A program made the position numbers and the translations under genes. Positions 1 through 7,340 of a stretch of DNA of 9,974 bases are shown here, one piece after another. Each line of letters starts with the position of its first letter. The stretch's first letter is position 1. The notes beneath the pieces are model-generated. The model was not told the origin of the DNA. It was given only the letters and a program-made list of their open reading frames with translations, and did no database searches. This DNA comes from Accumulibacter sp. (GTDB taxonomy: Bacteria > Pseudomonadota > Gammaproteobacteria > Burkholderiales > Rhodocyclaceae): NCBI GenBank assembly GCA_031267455.1, contig JAIRZC010000181.1, positions 1-9,974 of the forward strand, in the 5' to 3' direction.

Positions 1-525
1 GTAGCCGACCCCGCCGAGAACACCATCTTCGTCCCCGTCGCCGTCGCCGACCGCGCTTTCGGGTGAAGCGGGAGGAGCGGAAGTGGTCTCGGGCGCCTGG
101 ATTGCGTTGGAATTCGGATCGGCGGGTTCCGTATTTGTCGTCGTTTCGATCGTCGCCGGGCGAGACGATGCCTTGCCTTTCGGCGCGGGTTTGGGCGCTT
201 TGAGTCTTTTTCCGGGCTTGGGCGCAAGCGCCTTGCCGGGCGAGGGGTCGCCGATGTAGCCAGGCGGGAGCGAAGGGTCGCCGATGTAGCCAGGCGGGAG
301 CGAGGGGTCGCCTCCGGAAGGGCCGAGCAGACCGGGAGGCAGCGAAGGGTCTCCCGGAGGCAGGGGCGAGACGAGGTCGACCATCATCGGTGTATCCAGC
401 GCTTCGGTCACACCGGCGCTCAGGGCCAATAACGCGAAGCCGGCACTCGCGTGCGTCACGAGAGTCAGCGCGAAGAGGGCGAGGCGCTGCGCGCCTCGTT
501 TTCGTGCGACGACGATGTAGCTCAT
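1..525 (-). CDS. TonB-family energy transducer, N-terminal part (runs off left edge)
   Basis: The first 175 codons are open and the C-terminus lies beyond the window. TonB proteins sit in the inner membrane with ExbB/ExbD and pass proton-motive energy to outer-membrane receptors. Visible: a basic N-terminus (R8-K-R, R14), a hydrophobic anchor at about 15-39 containing T21-x3-H25, which matches the S/T-x3-H of TonB anchors, then MVDLVSPLPP (48-57), like the segment after the TonB anchor. Next come a Pro/Gly linker with decapeptide repeats (59-95), a Lys/Pro stretch (98-118), a Thr/Ser/Pro stretch and a glycine/aspartate-rich segment (160-175). An in-frame TGA lies 15 nt upstream and no other plausible start exists, so ATG 525 is firm, although no good Shine-Dalgarno precedes it. 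The upstream cobalamin riboswitch implies B12-repressed expression and a role in corrinoid uptake. The family call rests on the anchor and linker, because the diagnostic C-terminal domain is not visible. An unrelated Pro-rich anchored protein is possible. Confidence 0.75.
   Translation of the reverse strand, partial: MSYIVVARKRGAQRLALFALTLVTHASAGFALLALSAGVTEALDTPMMVDLVSPLPPGDPSLPPGLLGPSGGDPSLPPGYIGDPSLPPGYIGDPSPGKALAPKPGKRLKAPKPAPKGKASSRPATIETTTNTEPADPNSNAIQAPETTSAPPASPESAVGDGDGDEDGVLGGVGY
241..310 (-). repeat. 30-bp tandem repeat coding for DPSLPPGYIG decapeptides
   Basis: Bases 241-270 and 271-300 are identical except for one transition (244 G, 274 A), and 301-310 begins a third copy before it diverges. 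On the minus strand the unit reads in frame as DPSLPPGYIG, twice in a row (residues 73-82 region and 83-92). A diverged relative, DPSLPPGLLG, stands just before (59-68), followed by the insertion PSGG. The repeat lies inside the Pro-rich linker of the TonB-like protein. Because the period is a multiple of three, copy-number change by slippage would keep the frame. Confidence 0.9.
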
Positions 526-671
526 CCGAGGACACCGTCAAAACGAGCGGTGCAATGCGACGATCTTCCCCGATTTTTCAAAACCGGAGAAACCGCCTGG
601 CAAATACTATCAATTGACATAGATGAAGTCTTTGACCCGGGACGCCCCGTCCCTTGACGCTGAAAAAGAAT
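526..671 (-). other. Leader between riboswitch aptamer and tonB start (likely expression platform)
   Basis: This 146-nt stretch separates the aptamer from the tonB ATG and should hold the expression platform. Two local hairpins are visible on the minus strand. One is GGGAC/GTCCC (653-649 with 643-639, 5-nt loop). The other is a 7-bp stem with one G-U pair (587-581 with 576-570, 4-nt loop). Neither is followed by a run of U, so there is no ordinary intrinsic terminator, which favours translational control or Rho. A 32-codon reading frame starts at ATG 620 and its TGA (524-522) overlaps the tonB ATG, but it has no clear Shine-Dalgarno. Confidence 0.5.
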
Positions 672-850
672 GTGTCGCGGCAGGTCTCCTGGCTCTCGGC
701 TCTTCGCGGCTTGCCAGCCTTCCCGGACGCATCCAGTGGCACGAATCGGCAAGACGCTCATCGATTACAGTTACGGGGGCAGCTCCGGATTTACGACCGC
801 TTGCGGTCGTCACCGGATTCCCTTTTGATCCCCTATCGGGAACCGCGGAC
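672..850 (-). promoter_or_regulatory. Cobalamin (B12) riboswitch aptamer
   Basis: Reading the minus strand, the conserved blocks of the cobalamin riboswitch class appear in order. GGGAATCCGGTG is at 822-811. A perfect arm ACGACCGC-AA-GCGGTCGT follows at 810-791. The B12-box core GCTGCCCCCGTAACTGTAA is at 783-765, GCCACTGG at 740-733, GGGAAGGC at 724-717, and the 3' signature AGCCAGGAGACCTGCC at 694-679. The closing P1 helix can form between 850-843 and 680-674 (GUC/GAC and GCGG/CCGC with one bulged C). Adenosylcobalamin or a related corrinoid binding is known to switch the downstream gene off in this class. The downstream gene here is tonB-like, about 150 nt away. Ligand subtype (AdoCbl or MeCbl/HyCbl) cannot be fixed by eye. 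Confidence 0.95.
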
Positions 851-856
851 TCTCTC

Positions 857-885
857 ATTATCTTCTTAGAATGGACCTTCGTCAA
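857..885 (-). promoter_or_regulatory. Sigma70 promoter for the riboswitch-tonB transcript
   Basis: On the minus strand, -35 TTGACG (885-880) and -10 GATAAT (862-857) each match consensus at five of six bases and are 17 bp apart, the ideal spacing. The expected start point, 6-7 nt after the -10, is about position 850. That is the first base of the riboswitch P1 helix, so promoter and aptamer predictions support each other. The 5' leader would be about 325 nt. Confidence 0.8.
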
Positions 886-1287
886 TCTTTGTTTATCGCC
901 AAATATCGTGTTGACGACGAAATGAGAATTATTAACTATAAAGAAAAATCAAGCAAGTTTTTTTTTGGAAAGAAAGAAAGCGGGTGTGGAACGAAGATAT
1001 GCAAAAAAACGGAGAAGATTTCAGTGAAACATAAAGCCCTGCTGCCGCTATTGGATCCGACAGGCCAAAACGGAAAGGAGATTCGTTTTCAGGTATTTGC
1101 AGCAAATCGGCATTCCATTCGCGCCGAAATCCAGAAATGGCGCGTCGCCTTCCCGGTATCGCGATTCGGCAGGGCTTGAGCGTTGTCCAGGGAAATGGGT
1201 TCCGGGAAATTCGGGTCGGCGCGCGCGAAAATGCCGGGAGTACGACGAAGACATTCCCGCGATTGCATTGGCGGCGGGCAAGAATTC
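886..1287. other. Divergent intergenic region with no supportable gene
   Basis: These roughly 400 bp separate the riboswitch promoter from the ndk promoter. Bases 900-1020 are clearly AT-rich and hold homopolymers (nine T at 958-966, seven A at 1003-1009). From about 1040 the composition returns to that of the genome. Reading frames here (871-1179 plus, 1048-1299 minus) show no recognisable domain, and the first starts inside the opposing tonB promoter. I see no tRNA, insertion-sequence ends or CRISPR. A GTG at 1024 with GGAG at 1011-1014 opens a 51-codon frame that I cannot assign. Confidence 0.6.
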
Positions 1288-1317
1288 CTCACATTTCATA
1301 CAAATTCTTGGTACAAT
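1288..1317 (+). promoter_or_regulatory. Probable extended -10 promoter for ndk and the downstream operon
   Basis: TACAAT at 1312-1317 is a good -10 box and is preceded by TG at 1309-1310 with a one-base gap, the extended -10 arrangement. The best -35 is weak: CTCACA (1288-1293), four of six matches, 18-bp spacer. The start point would be near 1324, giving a leader of about 40 nt. No other good promoter was seen before ndk. Confidence 0.5.
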
Positions 1318-1340
1318 GATCCATTTTGTTGATTATCCGT

Positions 1341-1360
1341 ATTTTTTTCTTTTTGGAGGG
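1341..1360 (+). promoter_or_regulatory. U-rich leader and Shine-Dalgarno that fix the ndk start
   Basis: A pyrimidine tract (1341-1354, almost all T) leads into GGAGGG (1355-1360), a strong Shine-Dalgarno. It lies 4-8 nt before ATG 1364. This rules out the longer in-frame opening that begins at 1097, whose extra 89 residues match nothing in Ndk. Confidence 0.85.
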
Positions 1361-1363
1361 TTG

Positions 1364-1792
1364 ATGACCGTCGAACGTACACTTTCTATCGTCAAGCCCG
1401 ATGCGGTTGCAAAAAACGTGATCGGGCGGATCTATTCGCGCTTTGAGGAAAATGGACTGAAAATCGTCGCGGCGAAAATGGTTTGGCTTTCGTCGCGCGA
1501 AGCCGGCGAATTTTACGCCGTTCATAAGGGGCGTCCTTTTTATGAGGACCTTGTTGCCTTCATGGTTTCCGGCCCGGTGATGGCGCAGGTACTGGAAGGC
1601 ATGAATGCCATTGCGAAAAACCGTGAACTGATGGGCGCTACCGATCCCAAAAAAGCCGATCCGGGGACGATTCGCGCCGATTTTGCCGAATCGATCGAAG
1701 CCAACGCGGTTCATGGTTCCGACGCGCCGGAAACGGCCCGGACCGAAATCGCTTTCTTTTTTCCTGAACTGTCCATTTATTCCGGACGCTGA
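1364..1792 (+). CDS. ndk: Nucleoside diphosphate kinase
   Basis: Cytoplasmic enzyme that moves the gamma-phosphate from ATP to other (d)NDPs through a phosphohistidine, balancing NTP and dNTP pools. The product is 142 residues, the normal bacterial length of about 140. The N-terminus [18 protein letters not shown] (4-21) carries the conserved KPDAV with Lys11. The active site [10 protein letters not shown] (114-123) places the phosphorylated histidine at 117, as in E. coli Ndk. [16 protein letters not shown] (92-107) is the usual loop before it. A strong Shine-Dalgarno supports ATG 1364. It is the first gene of the nine-gene plus-strand operon, with rlmN 18 nt behind it and no terminator between. 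All key residues are intact. Confidence 0.97.
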   Translation: MTVERTLSIVKPDAVAKNVIGRIYSRFEENGLKIVAAKMVWLSSREAGEFYAVHKGRPFYEDLVAFMVSGPVMAQVLEGMNAIAKNRELMGATDPKKADPGTIRADFAESIEANAVHGSDAPETARTEIAFFFPELSIYSGR

Positions 1793-1810
1793 TTCGAGAC
1801 TACCGTTGGC

Positions 1811-2893
1811 ATGTCTGTCAATCTGCTCGATTTCGATACCGCGGGCCTTGCCGCTTATTTCGCGGCGCAAAATGAAAGCGCGTTCCGCGCCAAACAGGTT
1901 TTGCGCTGGATTCATCGCCTTGGGCAGGCGGATTTCGACGGCATGACGAACATTGCGAAAGATCTCCGCGCAAAACTCAAGAATTCGGCGTTCGTCGTTC
2001 CGCCCCGGCTTGTCTCGGACCGCGTTTCGAAAGATGGCGCGCGGAAATTCCTGTTCGATATCGGCGATGGGAACGCCATTGAGACCGTTTTTATTCCCGA
2101 AGACGGTCGAGGGACGCTGTGTCTTTCCTCACAAGCTGGCTGCGCGATCGGGTGCGCTTTCTGTTCGACAGGCCGGCAGGGATTCAGCCGCAATTTAAGC
2201 GCGGCCGAAATCATCGGGCAATTGTGGCAGGCCAATCGGGCGCTGGGCGCGTCTCCGTCGGGGGATCGCGCCATCGGAAATGTTGTCCTGATGGGGATGG
2301 GTGAACCGCTGGCCAATTTCGATCCCACGGTAACGGCGATCCGACTGATGCTCGATGACAACGCCTATGGTCTGTCGCGGCGCCGGGTGACTGTTTCGAC
2401 TTCGGGATTGGTCCCGGCGATCGATCGTCTGCGCGAGGAATGCCCGGTCGCACTGGCGGTTTCCTTGCACGCGCCCGATGACGCGCTGCGCGATGAATTG
2501 GTTCCGATCAACCGGAAATATCCATTGGCTTCCCTGATGGCGGCATGCGTTCGTTATCTCGACAGGGCGCCGCGGGATTTCGTGACTTTTGAATATGTCA
2601 TGCTCGACGGCGTCAATGATTCGGAGAAACACGCTCGTGAATTGCTATCGCGGGTAGTCGGTCTTCCATGCAAATTCAATCTGATTCCGTTCAACCCGTT
2701 TCCGGGCAGCTCATTCCGGCGGCCGTCGGCTGGAGGCGTCCGGAGATTTGCGGAAATTCTCATGGAAGCAGGTATTGTCACGACGACGCGCAAGGTTCGC
2801 GGAGACGATATCGGCGCGGCGTGCGGGCAGTTAGCCGGTCAGGTAAAGAGTCGGCGCGCGAAAAATTCTTTTCGAGAGACGGATGCGAGATGA
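1811..2893 (+). CDS. rlmN: Dual-specificity rRNA/tRNA (adenine-C2) methyltransferase RlmN
   Basis: Radical-SAM enzyme that makes 2-methyladenosine at A2503 of 23S rRNA in the peptidyl-transferase centre and at A37 of some tRNAs (E. coli numbering), affecting translational fidelity. The 360-residue product has the iron-sulfur motif CAIGCAFC (Cys111, 115, 118). It also has the two methyl-transfer cysteines, Cys104 (equivalent to E. coli Cys118) and Cys338 in [12 protein letters not shown] (equivalent to Cys355). MGMGEP at 161-166 is the SAM-binding GEP-type motif. An N-terminal helical RNA-binding region spans about 1-95. The Shine-Dalgarno before ATG 1811 is weak, so translation may partly depend on reinitiation from ndk. 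The stop overlaps the pilW start (ATGA). The C-terminal tail after about 345 is Arg/Lys-rich and variable in the family. Confidence 0.97.
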   Translation: MSVNLLDFDTAGLAAYFAAQNESAFRAKQVLRWIHRLGQADFDGMTNIAKDLRAKLKNSAFVVPPRLVSDRVSKDGARKFLFDIGDGNAIETVFIPEDGRGTLCLSSQAGCAIGCAFCSTGRQGFSRNLSAAEIIGQLWQANRALGASPSGDRAIGNVVLMGMGEPLANFDPTVTAIRLMLDDNAYGLSRRRVTVSTSGLVPAIDRLREECPVALAVSLHAPDDALRDELVPINRKYPLASLMAACVRYLDRAPRDFVTFEYVMLDGVNDSEKHARELLSRVVGLPCKFNLIPFNPFPGSSFRRPSAGGVRRFAEILMEAGIVTTTRKVRGDDIGAACGQLAGQVKSRRAKNSFRETDAR

Positions 2894-3714
2894 AGAAACT
2901 TTCCCGGACTTTGCTTTCGTTTTTTTGCGCGTTGTCAATGCTCGCTGTTTTCTCCGCCCCCAATGCCTGCGCGCAGCGATCGGAGATGGGACAGCGGGAA
3001 TCGGTGTCGCCCGAGATATTTACTCCATTGGAGCCCAAGGATCCGCTGACGCGGGCCAGAGCGCATACCGAACTCGCGGCGCTCTATTTTCAGGATGGCG
3101 AATTGATCATCGCGCTGGAAGAATTGACCCTGGCGATCGCCTTCAACCCCGAGTACGCTACCGCATACAGTATGCGCGCCCTGGCGCTTTTTTACCTCAA
3201 GGAATTTCCATCGGCGGCGAAGGATTTTCAAAAATCTATCGAATTGGACCCGAGAGATCCGGACATCAGCAATAATTACGGTTGGTATCTGTGCCAGACC
3301 GGGAAGGAAAAAGACGCCCTCTCGTATTTCAAAAATGCGTTCGACAATGTTCTCTACAAGACTCCCGAGGTTGCGTACCTGAACGCCGGGATGTGTCTGG
3401 CAAAACAAGGTGAATTGGATTCCGCCGAAGAATTCGTCAACCGGAGCCTTGTACTCGCTCCGAACAATCCGCGCGCCTTTTTCCAACTTGCTATCATTAG
3501 CTACAAACGTGAAAATTTCGACGCGGCCCGAGATTATTTGAATCGTGTCCAACGTCAGGTCAACGAGACCGAAGCGGATGTATTGTGGCTGGCTCTGCGC
3601 GTCGAACGCCGTCTCGGCAATGATATGGGAGAGGCCAGCCTGGCCGCGCAACTGAAGCGAAGGTTTCCAGACTCGCCCGAGTACCGGGATTTTCTCAAAG
3701 GAAACTTTGAATGA
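2890..3714 (+). CDS. pilW: Type IV pilus biogenesis TPR protein PilW/PilF
   Basis: 274 residues. PilW/PilF proteins are periplasmic/outer-membrane TPR pilotins that help the secretin PilQ localise and multimerise for type IV pili. A basic-hydrophobic signal peptide spans about 1-28. Tandem TPR units cover about 56-225, including [19 protein letters not shown] (79-97), [17 protein letters not shown] (113-129) and [19 protein letters not shown] (183-201). [11 protein letters not shown] (128-138) is the hallmark of this family. The position between rlmN and a rodZ-like gene is the conserved genomic spot. ATG 2890 overlaps the rlmN stop; the frame is open further upstream, but that part is rlmN in another frame and lacks a signal peptide. 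Oddity: no convincing lipobox. Cys27 is preceded by PNA, while A26-C27-A28 resembles a signal peptidase I site, so the protein may be soluble rather than lipidated. Whether this organism makes pili cannot be seen here. Confidence 0.9.
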   Translation: MKKLSRTLLSFFCALSMLAVFSAPNACAQRSEMGQRESVSPEIFTPLEPKDPLTRARAHTELAALYFQDGELIIALEELTLAIAFNPEYATAYSMRALALFYLKEFPSAAKDFQKSIELDPRDPDISNNYGWYLCQTGKEKDALSYFKNAFDNVLYKTPEVAYLNAGMCLAKQGELDSAEEFVNRSLVLAPNNPRAFFQLAIISYKRENFDAARDYLNRVQRQVNETEADVLWLALRVERRLGNDMGEASLAAQLKRRFPDSPEYRDFLKGNFE

Positions 3715-4772
3715 GCCATGACGACGATCGGACGGATGAATGGCTTTGCAGCGCGAGTTGCGAGGAATCGTCGTCCGAACGGGAAGCCGAGGGCGCCGCG
3801 CCCTCCTTTGTTTCTCCAAGTGTCGGATCGAAGCTTCGCGCCGCGCGTCTGGCGCGCGGTCTGACGATCGGCGACATTGCAAAGGCGCTCAAGCTGAGCG
3901 CAAGCCAGGTCGACGCGCTCGAGGTAGACGACTGGCGGCATCTTCCGGGCAACAATACCATTATCCGGGGGTTCGTTCGGAATTACGCGCGGTTTCTTGA
4001 CATGGGAGACATCGCGGAACTGATGGGTCTCCTGGATGTGCTCCATATTCGCGAAGCGCGCGAACTCGAAATTCCCGAGGGAATGAATGTCGGTGTTTCG
4101 TCGGGCAAGAGATTCTGGTTTCGTGACTATTTACACATCATTTTTGGATTGATAGTGCTGGTCGCATCGATCCTGCTTTATTTTCTTTTGCCCGATTCGT
4201 CGTGGCAAACCATGCTTTCTTCGTTCCGTTCCGTACTTCCGACCGGGATGAAAAGTAATGTGTCCGACACTGAGGATCGAAAAACGCTCGCGCTTTCGGT
4301 AACAGCCGTACCCGATACCGCGGCGCGCGCGACGCCCGTGCCGCTTTCACCGCAACCTCTCTTATCGCCGCAAATATCTTCTCCAGCGCAAATACTGCCG
4401 AAACCGATGCCGGAAACATCCGAAACGCCATCTGTTATACAGCCTGTTACGCCATCCGCCACGCTGGCGGCGGATGTTCCCGCGAAAGAGGAGCGACCGG
4501 GAACCACGCCACAAGCGCCGATGCCCTCCGCTTCCGGGAACGGACTGACGCTGAATTTTCTCGGCGGCGCGTGGGTCGAAGTGCGCAATCGCGACAACAA
4601 GGTGGTCTTCTCCCAGATGAATTCTGCCGGGACGCAACAGAGGATTGAGATACAACCGCCTTTTTTTCTGATCGTCGGCAATTCCGCCAATGTTCGGGCG
4701 CATTACAAGGGCAAACCGCTCGATCTTTCGAGACGCAGCAGGGAAAACGTCGCGCGCGTCACTGTCAGATGA
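3711..4772 (+). CDS. rodZ: RodZ-like HTH-transmembrane-DUF4115 protein
   Basis: 353 residues with RodZ architecture. A Cro/CI-type helix-turn-helix spans about 38-105 ([20 protein letters not shown], then [13 protein letters not shown] and the [11 protein letters not shown] helix). One membrane segment lies at about 141-160. A Pro/Ser/Thr-rich periplasmic linker follows (about 190-275), then a C-terminal beta domain of the DUF4115 type (279-353; [13 protein letters not shown] to ARVTVR). RodZ binds MreB through its HTH domain and couples the cytoskeleton to cell-wall elongation. In genomes with this gene order the protein is often labelled just as a helix-turn-helix protein. AAGGA at 3698-3702 lies 8 nt before the ATG, which overlaps the pilW stop (ATGA). 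The first 35 residues are an acidic extension with Cys13 and Cys17 that is not part of the usual HTH start. A DNA-binding role is unlikely but cannot be excluded from sequence. Confidence 0.87.
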   Translation: MSHDDDRTDEWLCSASCEESSSEREAEGAAPSFVSPSVGSKLRAARLARGLTIGDIAKALKLSASQVDALEVDDWRHLPGNNTIIRGFVRNYARFLDMGDIAELMGLLDVLHIREARELEIPEGMNVGVSSGKRFWFRDYLHIIFGLIVLVASILLYFLLPDSSWQTMLSSFRSVLPTGMKSNVSDTEDRKTLALSVTAVPDTAARATPVPLSPQPLLSPQISSPAQILPKPMPETSETPSVIQPVTPSATLAADVPAKEERPGTTPQAPMPSASGNGLTLNFLGGAWVEVRNRDNKVVFSQMNSAGTQQRIEIQPPFFLIVGNSANVRAHYKGKPLDLSRRSRENVARVTVR

Positions 4773-4785
4773 AGGCAGAGGTTTG

Positions 4786-6042
4786 ATGGGCGCCTCCCCA
4801 CGGTTGAATCGTGTTTTCCACCGTCGACCAACGCGCGCGGTGAAAATTGCCCATCTCTCGCTGGGCGGCGATTATCCGATCGTGGTTCAGTCGATGACGA
4901 ACACCGATACGGCGAATGTTTCGGAAACCGCGGCGCAATGCGCCGATCTCGCGCGCGCGGGGTCTGAACTCGTGCGTCTGACGGTCAATACGCCCGAAGC
5001 GGCGGCAGCGCTTCCCGCGATTCGTGAACGGCTCGACGAATCGGGCGTCGAGGTTCCGCTCGTCGGCGATTTCCACTACAACGGTCATCGTCTGTTGGCC
5101 GATTACCCCGAATGCGCGAGGGCGCTGGCGAAATACCGCATCAATCCCGGTAATGTCGGGATGGGAGAAAAACGCGACAGGCAATTCGCCCAGATGATCG
5201 AGATTGCCTGCCGGAACGACAGGCCCGTGCGCATCGGCGTCAATTGGGGGAGCCTCGACCGGCAATTACTGGCGCGTGTCATGGACCGGAACCTCAAGCG
5301 TTCGGAACCGAAGGGCGCAAACGAAATCATGCGCGAAGCGATGATCGAATCGGCGCTCGAATCGGCCTCGCGCGCCGAAGCGCTTGGCCTTCCCGGCGAT
5401 CGTATCGTGCTTTCCTGCAAAGTTTCGGAAGTGCAGGACCTGATCGCCATCTATCGCACCCTGTCGCAGTCATCGGATTATCCCCTGCATCTCGGTCTGA
5501 CCGAAGCGGGGATGGGATCGAAAGGTATCGTCGCTTCGGCAACGGCGATGGCCGTCCTTCTTCAGGAAGGAATCGGGGATACAATCCGCGTTTCGCTGAC
5601 ACCCGGGAAAGGGGAGTCGCGTACGCGGGAAGTGATCGTTGCGCAGGAAATACTCCAGACGATGGGTTTGCGCGCGTTCATGCCGATGGTCATGTCGTGT
5701 CCCGGTTGCGGACGGACACACAGTGCTTTTTTCCAGGATCTGGCGCAGTCGATCCAGGATTTCGTCCGCGCGCGCATGCCCGAGTGGCGGGAAGATTGTG
5801 AAGGCATTGAGAATATGAGGCTGGCGGTCATGGGATGCATCGTGAATGGGCCGGGCGAAAGCAGGCATGCGAACATCGGGATCAGTCTGCCAGGGAATGG
5901 AGAAGCGCCGCTTGCGCCGGTTTTCGAGGACGGGGTAAAAACGGCAACTCTGCGCGGTGAGAACATCGCGGGAGATTTTATGGCGATTATCGACCATTAC
6001 GTGGCGTGCGCCTATCGACGAAAGAATGCGATCAAATCATGA
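4786..6042 (+). CDS. ispG: 4-hydroxy-3-methylbut-2-en-1-yl diphosphate synthase IspG
   Basis: Iron-sulfur enzyme of the MEP isoprenoid pathway that converts methylerythritol cyclodiphosphate (MEcPP) to HMBPP; flavodoxin is the usual electron donor. The 418-residue product has a TIM-barrel N-terminal part with VQSMTNTDT (34-42) and GDFHYN (94-99), and RINPGNVG (118-125). The 4Fe-4S domain carries Cys305 and Cys308 (CPGCGRT) and Cys351 with Glu358 in CIVNGPGE, the same spacing as E. coli Cys270, 273, 305 and Glu312. It is longer than the 372-residue E. coli form because of a central insertion, as in other betaproteobacteria. ATG 4786 is preferred: AAGG and AGAGG lie at 4772-4781, and the 32 residues upstream overlap rodZ and match nothing. 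Thirteen nt separate it from rodZ, and its stop overlaps the hisS start. Confidence 0.97.
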   Translation: MGASPRLNRVFHRRPTRAVKIAHLSLGGDYPIVVQSMTNTDTANVSETAAQCADLARAGSELVRLTVNTPEAAAALPAIRERLDESGVEVPLVGDFHYNGHRLLADYPECARALAKYRINPGNVGMGEKRDRQFAQMIEIACRNDRPVRIGVNWGSLDRQLLARVMDRNLKRSEPKGANEIMREAMIESALESASRAEALGLPGDRIVLSCKVSEVQDLIAIYRTLSQSSDYPLHLGLTEAGMGSKGIVASATAMAVLLQEGIGDTIRVSLTPGKGESRTREVIVAQEILQTMGLRAFMPMVMSCPGCGRTHSAFFQDLAQSIQDFVRARMPEWREDCEGIENMRLAVMGCIVNGPGESRHANIGISLPGNGEAPLAPVFEDGVKTATLRGENIAGDFMAIIDHYVACAYRRKNAIKS

Positions 6043-7340
6043 ATCAGACGGTGCGGTCCGTGCGCGGAATGAACGATGTGCTTCCCGCGGAAGCCGAGTT
6101 TTGGGATGTTTTCGAAGACGTGATCCGTTCCTGGGCGAAAGCCTACGGCTATCGGCCGATTCGCTTGCCGATCGTCGAGCCGACACCCCTGTTCAAGCGC
6201 GCTATCGGTGAAGTGACCGATATCGTCGAGAAGGAAATGTATTCCTTCGAAGACAGTCTCAACGGAGAAAAACTGACCTTGCGGCCAGAAGGCACGGCGG
6301 GGTGCGCGCGCGCCGTCATTCAACACCATCTGGCATCGCAGCGCCCTCAGCGTCTTTACTACATGGGGCCGATGTTCCGGCACGAACGGCCGCAGAAAGG
6401 GCGTTATCGCCAATTCAATCAGATTGGCGTCGAATCCTTTGGCTTTTTCGGGCCGGATATCGACGCGGAACAGATACTGATGGGCGCGCGCCTCTGGGGC
6501 GACCTCGGGTTGAGCGGCATCGAATTGCAGATCAATTCCCTCGGGCAGCCCGAGGAGCGGGTGCGGTATCGCGTCGAACTCGTCGATTATTTCGAAAAAC
6601 ACGCCGACAGCCTGGACGAAGAGGCGAAGCGCCGTCTCCATACGAACCCGCTTCGGATACTCGATAGTAAAAATCCCGCGATGCGGGAAGTGATATCGAA
6701 TTCGCCGCGTCTTATTGATGGCCTTAGCGTAGAATCGATGGCGCATTTCGAAGGTGTGCAGAAAATTTTGCGCGATGCTGGTATCCCTTACACGGTCGAT
6801 CCCCGCCTCGTCCGCGGGCTGGACTACTACAATCTGACTGTTTTTGAATGGGTGACCGACCGGCTCGGCGCTCAGGGCACGGTTTGCGCCGGGGGGCGTT
6901 ACGATGGTCTCGTCGGACAACTGGGAGGAAAACCCTTGCCCGCGTGCGGTTTCGCCATGGGTGTCGAGCGCCTGATGGCGCTCGTCCAGGAATCGAACGG
7001 AGTGCCCTCATCACCGGAAATCGACGTATATTTGGTATATCAGGGCGGCGTGGCGGAAGAGCTTGCACCCCGAGTCGCCGAGGGTTTGCGCGACCGGGGA
7101 ATTTCGGTGCTTTTCAATTGTGGTGGCGGAACTTTCAAATCGCAGATGAAAAAAGCGGATGCCTCGGGCGCTCTCTACGCCGTTATCATCGGTGACGACG
7201 AAGCGCGAGAGAGTGAGGCGATGCTCAAACCGTTGCGGGACGAAGGGAAATATCCACAAAAACGCATCGCGATCGACAGTATCGCCGACGAAATCATGAA
7301 ATCTTTTCTGGATGAGGATGACTTCAATGGATGTTTATAA
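6039..7340 (+). CDS. hisS: Histidyl-tRNA synthetase
   Basis: Class II aminoacyl-tRNA synthetase that charges tRNA-His in the cytoplasm. The 433-residue product has [10 protein letters not shown] (7-16) at its start, LRPEGTAG (81-88), motif 2 with [20 protein letters not shown] (107-126), and the HisRS-specific LVRGLDYY (257-264) and GGRYDGL (285-291). Motif 3 is GFAMGVERL (304-312). The C-terminal anticodon-binding domain spans about 326-425 and includes [13 protein letters not shown] (362-374). ATG 6039 is chosen over the in-frame GTG 6006 because HisRS proteins start close to the [10 protein letters not shown] block and the ATG overlaps the ispG stop (ATGA). The Shine-Dalgarno is poor, so coupling to ispG is likely. 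The yfgM start lies 14 nt inside its 3' end. Confidence 0.97.
   Translation: MNQTVRSVRGMNDVLPAEAEFWDVFEDVIRSWAKAYGYRPIRLPIVEPTPLFKRAIGEVTDIVEKEMYSFEDSLNGEKLTLRPEGTAGCARAVIQHHLASQRPQRLYYMGPMFRHERPQKGRYRQFNQIGVESFGFFGPDIDAEQILMGARLWGDLGLSGIELQINSLGQPEERVRYRVELVDYFEKHADSLDEEAKRRLHTNPLRILDSKNPAMREVISNSPRLIDGLSVESMAHFEGVQKILRDAGIPYTVDPRLVRGLDYYNLTVFEWVTDRLGAQGTVCAGGRYDGLVGQLGGKPLPACGFAMGVERLMALVQESNGVPSSPEIDVYLVYQGGVAEELAPRVAEGLRDRGISVLFNCGGGTFKSQMKKADASGALYAVIIGDDEARESEAMLKPLRDEGKYPQKRIAIDSIADEIMKSFLDEDDFNGCL

Noticed and set aside
241..310. Possible CRISPR-like repeats
   Set aside because: The units are directly adjacent with no spacers and translate in frame as a Pro-rich peptide repeat within a gene.
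791..810. Perfect 8-bp inverted repeat that resembles a terminator stem
   Set aside because: It lies inside the riboswitch aptamer between conserved blocks and has no T-run on either strand; it is a helix of the aptamer.
911..946. TTGACG followed by TATAAA-like sequence as a plus-strand promoter
   Set aside because: Spacing to any reasonable -10 is wrong (16 bp gives TAACTA, 20 bp gives TATAAA) and no supported gene follows for 400 bp.
871..1179. Plus-strand 102-codon open frame in the intergenic region
   Set aside because: It starts within the opposing tonB promoter, covers the AT-rich homopolymer stretch and has no recognisable motif.
1097..1363. N-terminal extension of ndk from an upstream in-frame ATG
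   Set aside because: The 89 extra residues match nothing in Ndk, would span the predicted promoter, and ATG 1364 has a strong Shine-Dalgarno and the expected family N-terminus.
2668..2889. Upstream extension of pilW
   Set aside because: This part is rlmN coding sequence in another frame; the true start at 2890 gives a proper signal peptide.
2935..3882. 315-codon minus-strand open frame opposite pilW and rodZ
   Set aside because: It is antisense to two recognised genes, shows no family motif and looks like a codon-bias shadow. The same applies to 6012-6920 and 9002-9958 on the minus strand.
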